From positions 1 to 13,434 of the forward strand of contig JAIRMX010000020.1 in NCBI GenBank assembly GCA_031258375.1: DNA of 13,434 bases, given 5' to 3'. The translations under genes were made by a program, and so were the position numbers. Below the pieces are notes generated by a model. The model made no database searches. It was not told the origin of the DNA and saw only the letters and a list, made by a program, of their open reading frames with translations. The DNA comes from Elusimicrobiota bacterium. GTDB lineage: Bacteria; Elusimicrobiota; Elusimicrobia; Elusimicrobiales; Elusimicrobiaceae. Shown here piece after piece: positions 1 to 6,580 of the stretch (position 1 is its first letter; every line of letters starts with the position of its first letter).

Positions 1-19
1 CCCCCCCCCCCCCCCCCCC
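1..19. other. Poly-C run at the window edge
   Basis: Nineteen consecutive C residues open the window and are followed directly by ordinary sequence. Because the run sits exactly at the edge, it is most simply a contig-end artefact, such as the complement of the poly-G tails produced by two-colour sequencing chemistry. A real phase-variable homopolymer upstream of a surface gene cannot be excluded from this window alone. Confidence 0.6.
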
Positions 20-21
20 GT

Positions 22-258
22 ATATTTTCTCGTCGGAAAAATGTAGGATTTACTCTTATAGAACTTTTCGTATTCGTCTTCATTATTGGCATTCTCGCCG
101 CTATTGCTTTGCCTCAATATCAAAAAGCTGTGATGAGATGGTATAAAGCCGGAAAAAATTATTTGGAGGATTTTAATAATGAAAAAGTTGATTTGTTCCA
201 TGCTATCAATGTTTATATTCGGTTTAACTTTATTTGCAGCCGATGCAAGTTCTTTTAA
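22..258 (+). pseudogene. Truncated type IV pilin / pseudopilin fragment
   Basis: The frame reads a positively charged leader (SRRKNVG), then the prepilin-peptidase site G^FTLIEL with Glu at mature position 5, then a hydrophobic helix ending in GILAAIALPQYQKA. This is the classic class III signal of type IV pilins. Pilin similarity stops near nucleotide 130-150. The frame continues without resemblance to a pilin globular domain and stops at 256-258, inside the next gene, so no C-terminal domain is present. The 5' side runs into the poly-C edge, so the true start is not visible. A 17-nt block (ggcattctcgccgctat) is identical to the intact pilin at 4810. It is probably a decayed or recombined pilin gene cut by the sequence that carries the autotransporter. 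It could instead be a very short overlapping gene. Confidence 0.6.
165..170 (+). promoter_or_regulatory. Ribosome binding site of the autotransporter
   Basis: GGAGGA lies 8 nt before the ATG at 179 and fixes that start. It lies inside the frame of the pilin fragment, so the pilin remnant supplies, or was fused to, the translation start of the autotransporter. Confidence 0.7.
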
Positions 259-3076
259 AACGCCGGAATATAATTTACAATGGGCATTAGATAAAATTAA
301 TGCCGCCGATGCTTATGCCGCTGGATTTACGGGCAAAAACGTTATCGTAACGGTTTTGGACAGCGGCATAAACGCTTTGCATCCGGAGTTCTCCGGCAAA
401 ATTACCAATAAATCGTACGATTTTTTGGCTGACACTAGCAATATGATAGATTATGAAGGACATGGCTCGGGCGTAGCCGGCATAATTGCGGCTTTAAAAG
501 ACGATGAATTTATGCACGGCGTAGCCTTTGACAGCAAAATAAATATGTTTGCTATGCTAAGCGAATATGGGGATAACAGCACGCCTGCCGTAAGAGAATT
601 CATACGTATGGTCGGAACAAAAATTTCAAATAACAGCTGGGGACTGCCTTGCGTTGACGAAGAGGGAGAACTTACGGGAGCTTGTTTTAAGATTGGTCCG
701 GATGATCCGCTCACATCGTTAGAAATAAACCGCAAAAATAATATACTCCTTTTACAAGAGAAGGCTTCTCCGGGCGTGTACAGTATTTTTAAGGAAGCAA
801 TAGGCAAAGATAAAATTTTTGTTTTTGCGGCGGGAAACGACGCGCAAAGCCAAGTAGCTTTTGACACGGCGCTTCCGCTAATGCCCGGGTACGAAGGATT
901 AAAAGACCAATGGATTGTCGTGGTTGCCACAAATAAAAACGGCGATATCGCAAGCTACAGCAATGTCTGCGGCGCGGCAAAAGATATGTGCATAGCCGCG
1001 CCGGGCGGAGACTATGACTTTACAGGCACGCCGTATGCGGATGAAACTACGCTTATTAATTTACCGGGCAATCCTCCCGATAATTATTATATGGGAGCTG
1101 GAACAAGTCAAGCCGCGCCGCTGGTTTCAGGCACGCTTGCTTTAGTGCAGGAAGCTTTCCCTTATATGACGGCTGAGCAAATGGTTCAAACTGTTTTTAC
1201 CACGGCAAATAACGAGCATATGTCCAGCTCTTCTTACACAATTCCTTCTTGGCATGGTACGGATCCTGAGGATACCATTGCCGGCAAAACTTACGATTAT
1301 TCGTCTATTTTCGGGCATGGAATGCTGGACGCCGGCAAAGCCGTGCTTGGTCCGGCAGAATTTACAAGAGATTGGACGTTGAACACTATGATTTTCGATT
1401 CGGTATTTGCCAACGATATTTCCGGCGCGGGCGGTTTGACGAAATACGGCGTAAGCACGCTTATTATGAGCGGAAATAATACTTACGTCGGAAATACCAT
1501 TATTAACGGGGGCAGACTTGAAGTCAACGGTTCTCTCGCTTCGAAAGTCGTCGTTAATGCGGGGGGCAATCTTGGAGGCAGCGGCGCGATAAGCGGAGCT
1601 GTTGACAATTACGGATTAATATCCAACGGACATTTGAAAAATGGGCAATATACTCCGTACACTCTTACTCTTGGCAATGTCATAAACTATTCGGGCGGAG
1701 TATTGGGTTTTAGCGTAAGCGCCGCAGAGACTACTGCTTTCAATATAACCAATTTGACCGCAAACGCCAATTCGATATTGAAGCCGATAGCTTTATATGT
1801 TATAGCGGGAAATCAATATGATATTATTGACGTTAGCGGTACTTTTACAAATCCGCAGAATTTCTCCCTTGATGTCGACTGGAGCGCCTTGCCTTTTATT
1901 ACCGCAAGTCTTTCCTATGACAGCGTAAATAAAAAAATTGTTATGAACGTTACCAGAGCTGATTACGCGGCTGCGACTACGTCCGTTTCTTCTCTTTCAG
2001 AAAACGCCGCGCAAACTTTAGGCATAATCGACAGCATTTATATGTATTCCGACCCGGCCGCGCAGGCCAAACTTAACGTACTTTATAATATGAGCGACGC
2101 CCAAAAAATACCGCTTTTGGAATCAATGGGAGCAAATCAAATATCTTCCGCCTTAATAATAAACAATATTGACGTATTAAATCAGATGATATTTCAGCGT
2201 ATGAGGGCAAATTACGGAAATGAAAATTCCCCGCAAGAACTCTCAAGAACCGCGTCGGAGACGAATGTTTTCTGGATACAGCCTTTCGCGTCTTATGAAA
2301 AGCAAAAAGGCGATTCTTCCGTAGGAACGGACGGATACAGCGGTTTATCCGAAGGGATTTTTTTCGGGGTTGATTTCAGCAGAGGCGAAGATTTTTACTG
2401 GGGAGCTTCTTTCGGTTTTGGATATTCGGACTTAGAACAGAAAAATTTCGGAACTAAAAAAACCGTTGAGGATTATCGTATCGGAATTTATGAAAACGCC
2501 GGCTTTGATAAAATTATCGTCAGAGGCTCCGCATCAATGGGCATTGAAAAATATTCTTCCAAGCGCAATATTATGCTTGCCGATTTGCAGGCAAATGCAG
2601 AATACGGCAGTTTTTCCATAAATGGCGAGTGGGACGTGCTTTATAAAGACAAAGACAATTCCAGCATATTTCCTTTTTTTGGATTGGATTTTACTTATAT
2701 GAAGCGAAATAAATATACGGAAAGCGGCGCGGGACTTTTTAATTTAAACGTGGATTCCAACAATATTTCCATAGTCGGAGCTAAAGCCGGTATTGAGGGA
2801 TATTTGTTGAAAAATTCCGCGTTTTCTTTGGATGCGCAAGCTTATTACAGAAGATTATTAAGCGACAATAGGATAAAAAACAAAGCGTATTTTGACGCGT
2901 TTGATTATGAAATAAACACTTATGAAACTTTGTTGGATAAAGACATAGTGTCGGCGGGCGCGCAAATGATTTTCAGTATAAACGGATATTCAAAAATTTA
3001 TTTAAACGGATTTGTTGAAGCCGGGAAAACCTCTACTCTTCTTACCGGCTCGGCCGGTCTTAATATGGAATTTTAA
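179..3076 (+). CDS. Subtilisin-like (S8) serine protease autotransporter
   Basis: A type Va secreted protease of 965 residues. Residues 1-20 are a Sec signal peptide (MKKLICSMLSMFIFGLTLFA). The S8 protease domain spans about 35-390. Its catalytic triad is visible as D61 (VTVLDSG), H95 (GHGSGVAG) and S310 (GTSQAAP), with N220 (FAAGN) as oxyanion residue. Around 415-475 there is one autotransporter-associated repeat (GGLTKYGVSTLIMSGNNTY, then INGGRLEVNGSL) that starts a short beta-helical passenger. From about 690 to the end there is an autotransporter beta-barrel, closing with the expected C-terminal aromatic (NMEF). The barrel should insert in the outer membrane and export the protease to the surface, where it may process itself or other surface proteins, as known for NalP and SphB1. 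No partner gene is adjacent. All key residues are intact, so it looks functional. The substrate is unknown. Confidence 0.9.
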   Translation: MKKLICSMLSMFIFGLTLFAADASSFKTPEYNLQWALDKINAADAYAAGFTGKNVIVTVLDSGINALHPEFSGKITNKSYDFLADTSNMIDYEGHGSGVAGIIAALKDDEFMHGVAFDSKINMFAMLSEYGDNSTPAVREFIRMVGTKISNNSWGLPCVDEEGELTGACFKIGPDDPLTSLEINRKNNILLLQEKASPGVYSIFKEAIGKDKIFVFAAGNDAQSQVAFDTALPLMPGYEGLKDQWIVVVATNKNGDIASYSNVCGAAKDMCIAAPGGDYDFTGTPYADETTLINLPGNPPDNYYMGAGTSQAAPLVSGTLALVQEAFPYMTAEQMVQTVFTTANNEHMSSSSYTIPSWHGTDPEDTIAGKTYDYSSIFGHGMLDAGKAVLGPAEFTRDWTLNTMIFDSVFANDISGAGGLTKYGVSTLIMSGNNTYVGNTIINGGRLEVNGSLASKVVVNAGGNLGGSGAISGAVDNYGLISNGHLKNGQYTPYTLTLGNVINYSGGVLGFSVSAAETTAFNITNLTANANSILKPIALYVIAGNQYDIIDVSGTFTNPQNFSLDVDWSALPFITASLSYDSVNKKIVMNVTRADYAAATTSVSSLSENAAQTLGIIDSIYMYSDPAAQAKLNVLYNMSDAQKIPLLESMGANQISSALIINNIDVLNQMIFQRMRANYGNENSPQELSRTASETNVFWIQPFASYEKQKGDSSVGTDGYSGLSEGIFFGVDFSRGEDFYWGASFGFGYSDLEQKNFGTKKTVEDYRIGIYENAGFDKIIVRGSASMGIEKYSSKRNIMLADLQANAEYGSFSINGEWDVLYKDKDNSSIFPFFGLDFTYMKRNKYTESGAGLFNLNVDSNNISIVGAKAGIEGYLLKNSAFSLDAQAYYRRLLSDNRIKNKAYFDAFDYEINTYETLLDKDIVSAGAQMIFSINGYSKIYLNGFVEAGKTSTLLTGSAGLNMEF

Positions 3077-3113
3077 TAGTCGAAGCATATTTAGGGTGAC
3101 AAAAGAGAAGTAG

Positions 3114-3208
3114 CCGTCATGCTGAACTCATTTTTAGGTCGTCATGCTGAACTTGTTTCAGCATCTGTAGTTAAAAGACAGATCCTGAAATGAATTCAGG
3201 ATGACGAC
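3114..3208. repeat. Dispersed palindromic repeat, with a partial extra copy
   Basis: Two 30-nt arms, 3138-3167 and 3179-3208, are imperfect inverted repeats (about 25 of 30 positions pair) around an 11-nt loop. Each arm is itself internally palindromic (for example ATGCTGAAC...TTTCAGCAT). The half-motif cgtcatgctgaact also occurs at 3115-3128, giving a second partial copy in direct orientation at 3140-3153. This wording ('cgtcatgctgaac ... cctgaa ... ttcaggatgacg') resembles short dispersed repeats seen in many bacterial genomes. It could fold in RNA downstream of the autotransporter, but no trailing T-run makes it a classical terminator. Confidence 0.65.
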
Positions 3209-3222
3209 AAGACAACGGCGGG

Positions 3223-3243
3223 ATTGCGGATCAAGTCTGCAAT
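3223..3243. repeat. Short hairpin repeat (ATTGCGGA-TCAAG-TCTGCAAT)
   Basis: An 8-bp stem with one G-U pair around a 5-nt loop lies 14 nt after the larger palindromic repeat. Its sequence also resembles a common dispersed repeat ('attgcggatcaagtccgcaat'). It is probably part of the same repeat cluster. Confidence 0.5.
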
Positions 3244-3476
3244 TGTTGACAACAAAGACAATAGATGCACAAACGTGCCTGCCTCATAAAGGTTTAAATA
3301 CGGGGTTCGGTATGACTACACTAAAGCTATTTATACGGCATTGGCCATGCCATCGCTGCTTATTATGGAATAATTCAGTAAAATTTTATTCAAAAGACCC
3401 GCGTTAATTTGCCTAACGGATTTTGCTTCGTATTTTTGGATATCAAATGAACGCTGTTAGATTTATCCAAATTTTC
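3244..3476. other. Intergenic stretch with no recognisable gene
   Basis: I see no convincing coding sequence here. The only open frame of note starts inside the palindromic repeat (ATG at 3201) and encodes a low-quality 68-residue product without a ribosome binding site. Two very small inverted repeats (3267-3278, 3337-3351) are too short to interpret. Confidence 0.5.
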
Positions 3477-3482
3477 TATAAT
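3477..3482 (+). promoter_or_regulatory. -10 box of pheS, leaderless arrangement
   Basis: A perfect TATAAT ends 7 nt before the pheS ATG, and there is no Shine-Dalgarno sequence between them. The expected transcription start would fall at or next to the A of the ATG, so the mRNA would be essentially leaderless. No good -35 box is visible at 16-18 nt spacing. Confidence 0.55.
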
Positions 3483-3489
3483 AAAATAT

Positions 3490-4539
3490 ATGACAAAAGA
3501 ACTTAAAAATAAATTAAATGATTTGGATAAAGATTATAGCGCGAAAATACAATCTTGCGTCGATTTAACGGCTTTGCAGGATTTGCAGGTTTCCGCGCTG
3601 GGCAGGAAAGGCGAACTTACGGAACTTTTGAAAAGCCTCAAAGATTTATCTTTAGAAGAGAAGAAAATATTAGGCCCGCTAAGCAATGATTTAAAAAACA
3701 AATTGAATACGGCTTTTGAAAACAAACGCTCAGAGCTTGAAGCCGCGCAAATTAACGCCGAACTTGCAAAAACCGACATTGATTTAACTTTGCCGGCTTA
3801 TACTTTTGACAAAGGCCGCAGGCATCCGCTCGCAATAGCTCAAAAAAGAATGACCGATATTTTAGCAAAGCTCGGTTTTGTATGGGCGCAAGGCCCTCTG
3901 ATAGAGGACGAAGAACATAATTTTGACGCGCTGAATATCCCCAAAAACCATCCCGCCCGCGACGTTCAGGATACTTTTTTTATCAAAAATACTTTTAAAG
4001 ATTGTTTCGTTTTGCGCACGCATACTTCCGGCGTGCAGGTGCGCACGATGAAAAAGCAAAAACCGCCAATACGCATAATGGCGCCGGGACGGGTTTTCCG
4101 CAAAGACGCTATAGACGCCACGCATTCGCCGGTGTTCAATCAAATCGAAGGGCTTTATATAGATAAAAATATAAGTCTTGCGGATTTAAAAAAAGATTTA
4201 ACCGTTTTTATGCAAGGTTTGTTTGGTAAAAACGCGCAAGTTCGTTTCAGGCCGTCGTTTTTCCCGTTTACTGAACCCAGCGTTGAAGTTGATGTGAAAT
4301 GCGTTTTCTGCGAAGGCAAAGATCCGGCGTGTTCAGTCTGCAAAGGAACGGGCTGGAAAGAAATGCTGGGCGCGGGAATTGTTCACCCCAACGTCTTAAA
4401 AAATTGCGGCATAGACCCGGAAGTTTACAGCGGCTACGCTTTTGGTATGGGAGTTGAGCGTTTGGCGATGTTTAGTTTAAACATCAAAGACATCCGCGCT
4501 TTTTACGAAAACGATATGCGCATTTTGGAGCAGTTTTGA
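3490..4539 (+). CDS. pheS: Phenylalanyl-tRNA synthetase alpha subunit
   Basis: The catalytic subunit of the (alpha-beta)2 class II synthetase that charges tRNA-Phe in the cytosol. At 349 residues it is full length for the bacterial family. An N-terminal coiled-coil tRNA-binding arm (about 1-90) is followed by the class II core. The core shows HPLAIAQ near 112, HPARDVQDTFF near 154, motif 2 around GRVFRKDAIDATHSPVFNQ (200-218), FFPFTEPSVEVDV near 257, and motif 3 GMGVERLAM (319-327). A four-Cys cluster (C271, C274, C281, C284) fits the zinc-knuckle-like insert found in many bacterial PheS. The start is the first ATG after a TATAAT box, without a Shine-Dalgarno. Unusually, pheT does not follow; it lies 6.4 kb downstream. 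The last 26 codons plus stop recur as a 91% identical stub at 6719-6799. Confidence 0.97.
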   Translation: MTKELKNKLNDLDKDYSAKIQSCVDLTALQDLQVSALGRKGELTELLKSLKDLSLEEKKILGPLSNDLKNKLNTAFENKRSELEAAQINAELAKTDIDLTLPAYTFDKGRRHPLAIAQKRMTDILAKLGFVWAQGPLIEDEEHNFDALNIPKNHPARDVQDTFFIKNTFKDCFVLRTHTSGVQVRTMKKQKPPIRIMAPGRVFRKDAIDATHSPVFNQIEGLYIDKNISLADLKKDLTVFMQGLFGKNAQVRFRPSFFPFTEPSVEVDVKCVFCEGKDPACSVCKGTGWKEMLGAGIVHPNVLKNCGIDPEVYSGYAFGMGVERLAMFSLNIKDIRAFYENDMRILEQF

Positions 4540-4566
4540 TTTTATAATTTAGGAGAAATATTTTAA

Positions 4567-4588
4567 ATAAGCCTTAAACGCGGCTTAT
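4567..4588. repeat. Perfect 7-bp inverted repeat after pheS
   Basis: ATAAGCC (4567-4573) and GGCTTAT (4582-4588) pair perfectly around an 8-nt loop. The next bases are aaaaattg and not a T-run, so it is not a standard intrinsic terminator on the plus strand. Confidence 0.5.
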
Positions 4589-4618
4589 AAAAATTGATTT
4601 AAAAGATTATTTTGGAAG

Positions 4619-4635
4619 CGCGTTATTTGAACGCG
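4619..4635. repeat. CGCGTT/AACGCG hairpin
   Basis: A 6-bp stem closes a 5-nt loop (ATTTG). It is one of a row of inverted repeats between pheS and the pilin. Confidence 0.45.
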
Positions 4636-4638
4636 AGC

Positions 4639-4666
4639 ATTATTAAAGAGATATCTTTTTAATAAT
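4639..4666. repeat. 28-nt near-perfect palindrome
   Basis: Nine-base arms (ATTATTAAA / TTTAATAAT) flank an AGATATCT core. The only break in symmetry is a G opposite a T, which can still pair in RNA. It could be an RNA hairpin or a binding site for a dimeric regulator. It abuts the larger stem-loop at 4667. Confidence 0.55.
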
Positions 4667-4745
4667 TCTAACCAAGTCCAAAGTAATCGTTTGCTATTGC
4701 GCCCGCAAGGGCGCAAGGCGGCGATTATTTAAGGCTTTGGTTAGA
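4667..4745 (+). ncRNA. Candidate structured RNA element upstream of the pilin
   Basis: A nested inverted repeat of about 79 nt. The outer stem is TCTAACCAA (4667-4675) with TTGGTTAGA (4737-4745). The inner stem is TAATCG (4684-4689) with CGATTA (4722-4727). The apical 8-bp stem is TTGCGCCC (4697-4704) with GGGCGCAA (4709-4716), closing a GCAA tetraloop of the GNRA type. A competing register pairs CCAAAG (4678-4683) with CTTTGG (4735-4740), so two exclusive outer stems are possible. It lies 64 nt before the pilin ATG. Strand is assigned by the downstream gene. I do not recognise a known RNA family. It could be a leader or independent small RNA, or a folded mobile-repeat remnant. Confidence 0.45.
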
Positions 4746-4752
4746 CTTGAAT

Positions 4753-4779
4753 ATTTTGCCGCTTTTTTATTGGCAAAAT
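4753..4779 (+). other. ATTTTGCC/GGCAAAAT hairpin before the pilin start
   Basis: An 8-bp inverted repeat (4753-4760 and 4772-4779) encloses an 11-nt T-rich loop and ends 30 nt before the pilin ATG. It may influence the leader of the pilin mRNA. There is no T-run after the stem, so I do not call it a terminator. Confidence 0.4.
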
Positions 4780-4796
4780 TTGAAATTAAGTTAAAC

Positions 4797-4802
4797 AAGG
4801 AG
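4797..4802 (+). promoter_or_regulatory. Ribosome binding site of the pilin
   Basis: AAGGAG lies 7 nt before the ATG at 4810 and supports that start. Confidence 0.75.
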
Positions 4803-4809
4803 TAAAATT

Positions 4810-5328
4810 ATGTCAAACAAAAAAGCATTCACGCTAATAGAATTGTTAGTCGTAGTTCTTATCATCGGCATTCTCGCCGCTATCGCGCTGCCGCAGTATC
4901 AAAAAGTAATAGGTAAAACGCGTTTTTCTGAAATGGTTACTCTTGGTAAAATGCTGCAAAATGCAAAGAGATTTTATTTTCTGGAAACTGGAAAAAGTAC
5001 GCTTGACAACCTTGAAGATCTATATTTGGAAGGCTTTTACGATTGTAAAATTGCAGGCGGTAATGGTACCACGCAGATAGTAACTACCTGTAAGTCCGGT
5101 AATCATACTATTACGAATGTTTCAGATGCATATATACAAATAAATCGTATAGGATATAGTCATCTTACAGGAATTGTGCCCGTTCTTGAAATAAATAAAG
5201 ACGGCAGCGCATATTGTATTAGCAGTAAAATAGCGACAAAAGACGCCATTTGTAAAGAGTACAGTACAACAGGCAAGTTCGCTCCGAACAGGGAAGATAA
5301 TTACTATCTTATGGATATGAGGTTTTAA
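4810..5328 (+). CDS. Type IV pilin / pseudopilin (prepilin)
   Basis: A 172-residue type IV prepilin. The leader MSNKKA is very short. Prepilin peptidase should cut before F7 (A^FTLIEL; Ala at -1 instead of the usual Gly, which is tolerated in some prepilins). The mature chain then has Glu5 and a hydrophobic helix up to about residue 30 (GILAAIALPQYQK). The globular part holds four cysteines (C79, C94, C136, C148), enough for two disulfides. It would be assembled from the inner membrane into a type IV pilus or type II-like pseudopilus. No assembly genes are nearby. Elusimicrobiota often carry many scattered single pilins of this form, and this one looks like such a stand-alone copy. It forms part of the cargo between pheS and pheT. 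Whether it is a major or minor pilin cannot be told. Confidence 0.9.
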   Translation: MSNKKAFTLIELLVVVLIIGILAAIALPQYQKVIGKTRFSEMVTLGKMLQNAKRFYFLETGKSTLDNLEDLYLEGFYDCKIAGGNGTTQIVTTCKSGNHTITNVSDAYIQINRIGYSHLTGIVPVLEINKDGSAYCISSKIATKDAICKEYSTTGKFAPNREDNYYLMDMRF

Positions 5329-5486
5329 GAAAAACTCTATACCTTATATATGCGGGGCTTTTAAAGGGCGTGCTTATCAGTAAAATGATAAATTATTAAG
5401 AATATTTGAAAAGTGTTTTTTCAACGCAATGCGGCAATGACGCCCGGCGATTTTATCGCGCGACTATAAAATACTAAAATCAAAAT

Positions 5487-5606
5487 ATGGAAACCTCCTA
5501 CGACAAACGGCAATGGCCGGAGGAATATAAGCAAAAAAGCTATAATTGGAAAACGGTTTTGATTTTAAGTAATTTAACTATTTTAAAAAGATTTCTTTAT
5601 TTATAG
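5487..5606 (+). CDS. Possible small or remnant ORF, unknown function
   Basis: ATG at 5487 opens a 39-codon frame. Its product begins METSYDKRQWPEEYKQKSYN and then turns hydrophobic and ends at 5604-5606. The first 20 residues have a protein-like composition, and a TATAAA sequence lies 16 nt upstream, but no Shine-Dalgarno is visible. I do not recognise a family. It could be the 5' end of a gene whose remainder has been lost, in line with other gene stubs in this interval, or it could be chance. Confidence is low. Confidence 0.25.
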   Translation: METSYDKRQWPEEYKQKSYNWKTVLILSNLTILKRFLYL

Positions 5607-5618
5607 TGCATAGTTTAT

Positions 5619-5624
5619 TATAAT
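5619..5624 (+). promoter_or_regulatory. -10 box of fic, leaderless arrangement
   Basis: A perfect TATAAT ends 6 nt before the fic ATG, with no Shine-Dalgarno sequence in between. This is the same layout as at pheS. A transcript from here would start at about the initiation codon. The -35 side is weak (TTTATT at 5596-5601 with 17-nt spacing). Confidence 0.55.
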
Positions 5625-5630
5625 ATAACT

Positions 5631-6551
5631 ATGAACTATAAACAGATAGTAGAAAAAAACAAAAAACTTTCCGCAATTTTAAAAAATCCGCAAGCCAAAG
5701 AAGTCTTAAGACAATGGCTTTTGACGGAGTTGGCTTATACTTCAAACCACATTGAAGGCAATACTTTAACGCGTAAAGAAACCGAGCTTACGATAACCAA
5801 AGGCATAACCGGTTCCGGCAAACCGCTAAAAGAATATATGGAAGCCGCAAATCACGCGGACGCTTTCAAACTCGCGTTGGCGCTCTCTGACAGTAAAAAA
5901 GAAATTACGGAAGACGATATTCTAAACGTTCATAAGCAAATTTTGAAAGGGATAAACGGGGAATACGACGGCAGGTACAGAAGCGTGCGCGTGAGAATAG
6001 CCGGCTCCTGCGTAGTTATGCCCAATCCGCTGAAAGTGCCGCAAAAAATGAAAGAACTCGTTTCTTTCATAAATTCCAAAACTTTAACCGCGCCGGAGCT
6101 TTCTATAGCGGCGCATTTTAAATTTGTGTCAATCCACCCGTTTGTTGACGGCAACGGGCGCGCGGGCAGACTGCTTATGAATTTAATTTTGCTAAAAGCC
6201 GGCTTCCAGCCGGTTATAATAAGGCCGCGCGACAGGAAAATTTATATTAACAGTATAGAAAAAGGCCAGTTGACAGATGACCTGACGGCTTATAACGCTT
6301 TCATGTTCAAAGCTCTGGAACGCAGTCTTGACACTTATATTGAAATGTTTGATAACGACAAACCCGATATCCAGCCCGCAAAACTTATGAAGATAAGCGA
6401 TTTTGCAAAAGCCGCCGGCGTGCCAACGTCAACGGTAAGATATTATTTAAGAGCCGGTAAGATAAAACCGGTATCAAAAACGCAGGGCGATTATATGTTG
6501 TTTTCAAGAGAACAGGTAAAAGAAATAAAAACTATTAAAGATAATTTTTAA
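5631..6551 (+). CDS. Fic-domain protein with C-terminal MerR-type HTH
   Basis: Fic enzymes transfer AMP (sometimes another phosphate-linked group) from a nucleotide to a hydroxyl side chain of a target protein. This 306-residue protein has the complete catalytic motif HPFVDGNGRAGR at 169-180, with H169 as general base, so it should be active. An inhibitory-helix motif SNHIEGN (38-44, matching S/T-x-x-x-E-G/N) lies N-terminal to the Fic core, as in class II Fic proteins, so it is probably self-inhibited and needs no separate antitoxin. Residues 252-300 match a MerR-type helix-turn-helix (MKISDFAKAAGVPTSTVRYY, followed by a wing and FSREQV), which suggests DNA binding and possibly autoregulation. 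The start follows a TATAAT box without a Shine-Dalgarno. It is cargo between pheS and pheT, followed after 29 nt by a pheT stub. The target protein is unknown. Confidence 0.9.
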   Translation: MNYKQIVEKNKKLSAILKNPQAKEVLRQWLLTELAYTSNHIEGNTLTRKETELTITKGITGSGKPLKEYMEAANHADAFKLALALSDSKKEITEDDILNVHKQILKGINGEYDGRYRSVRVRIAGSCVVMPNPLKVPQKMKELVSFINSKTLTAPELSIAAHFKFVSIHPFVDGNGRAGRLLMNLILLKAGFQPVIIRPRDRKIYINSIEKGQLTDDLTAYNAFMFKALERSLDTYIEMFDNDKPDIQPAKLMKISDFAKAAGVPTSTVRYYLRAGKIKPVSKTQGDYMLFSREQVKEIKTIKDNF

Positions 6552-6555
6552 AATA

Positions 6556-6573
6556 TATAATATTGAAAAGGAA
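6556..6573 (+). promoter_or_regulatory. TATAAT box and ribosome binding site ahead of the pheT stub
   Basis: TATAAT at 6556-6561 and AAGGAA at 6568-6573 precede the ATG at 6581. The expression signals of the lost pheT copy therefore appear preserved, and the stub could still be transcribed and translated. Confidence 0.4.
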
Positions 6574-6580
6574 CAAAATA

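Larger units (their letters stand above)
5329..5630. other. Intergenic region between pilin and fic
   Basis: This 302-nt gap holds a small hairpin (TTATCA 5374-5379 with TGATAA 5386-5391), an AT-rich one (TTGAAAA 5406-5412 with TTTTCAA 5418-5424), a possible 39-codon open frame at 5487, and the fic promoter at its end. I see no RNA gene and no convincing intrinsic terminator for the pilin. Confidence 0.5.

Noticed and set aside
3201..3407. 68-residue open frame downstream of the autotransporter
   Set aside because: It starts inside a palindromic repeat, has no ribosome binding site, and its product has no protein-like pattern.
3862..4143. Minus-strand open frame within pheS
   Set aside because: It is a shadow of the well-supported pheS gene on the other strand.
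4567..4588. Intrinsic terminator of pheS
   Set aside because: The stem is perfect but no T-run follows; the downstream bases are A-rich.
4667..4745. tRNA gene
   Set aside because: The nested stems form one elongated hairpin and not a cloverleaf; there are no recognisable TPsiC or acceptor features.
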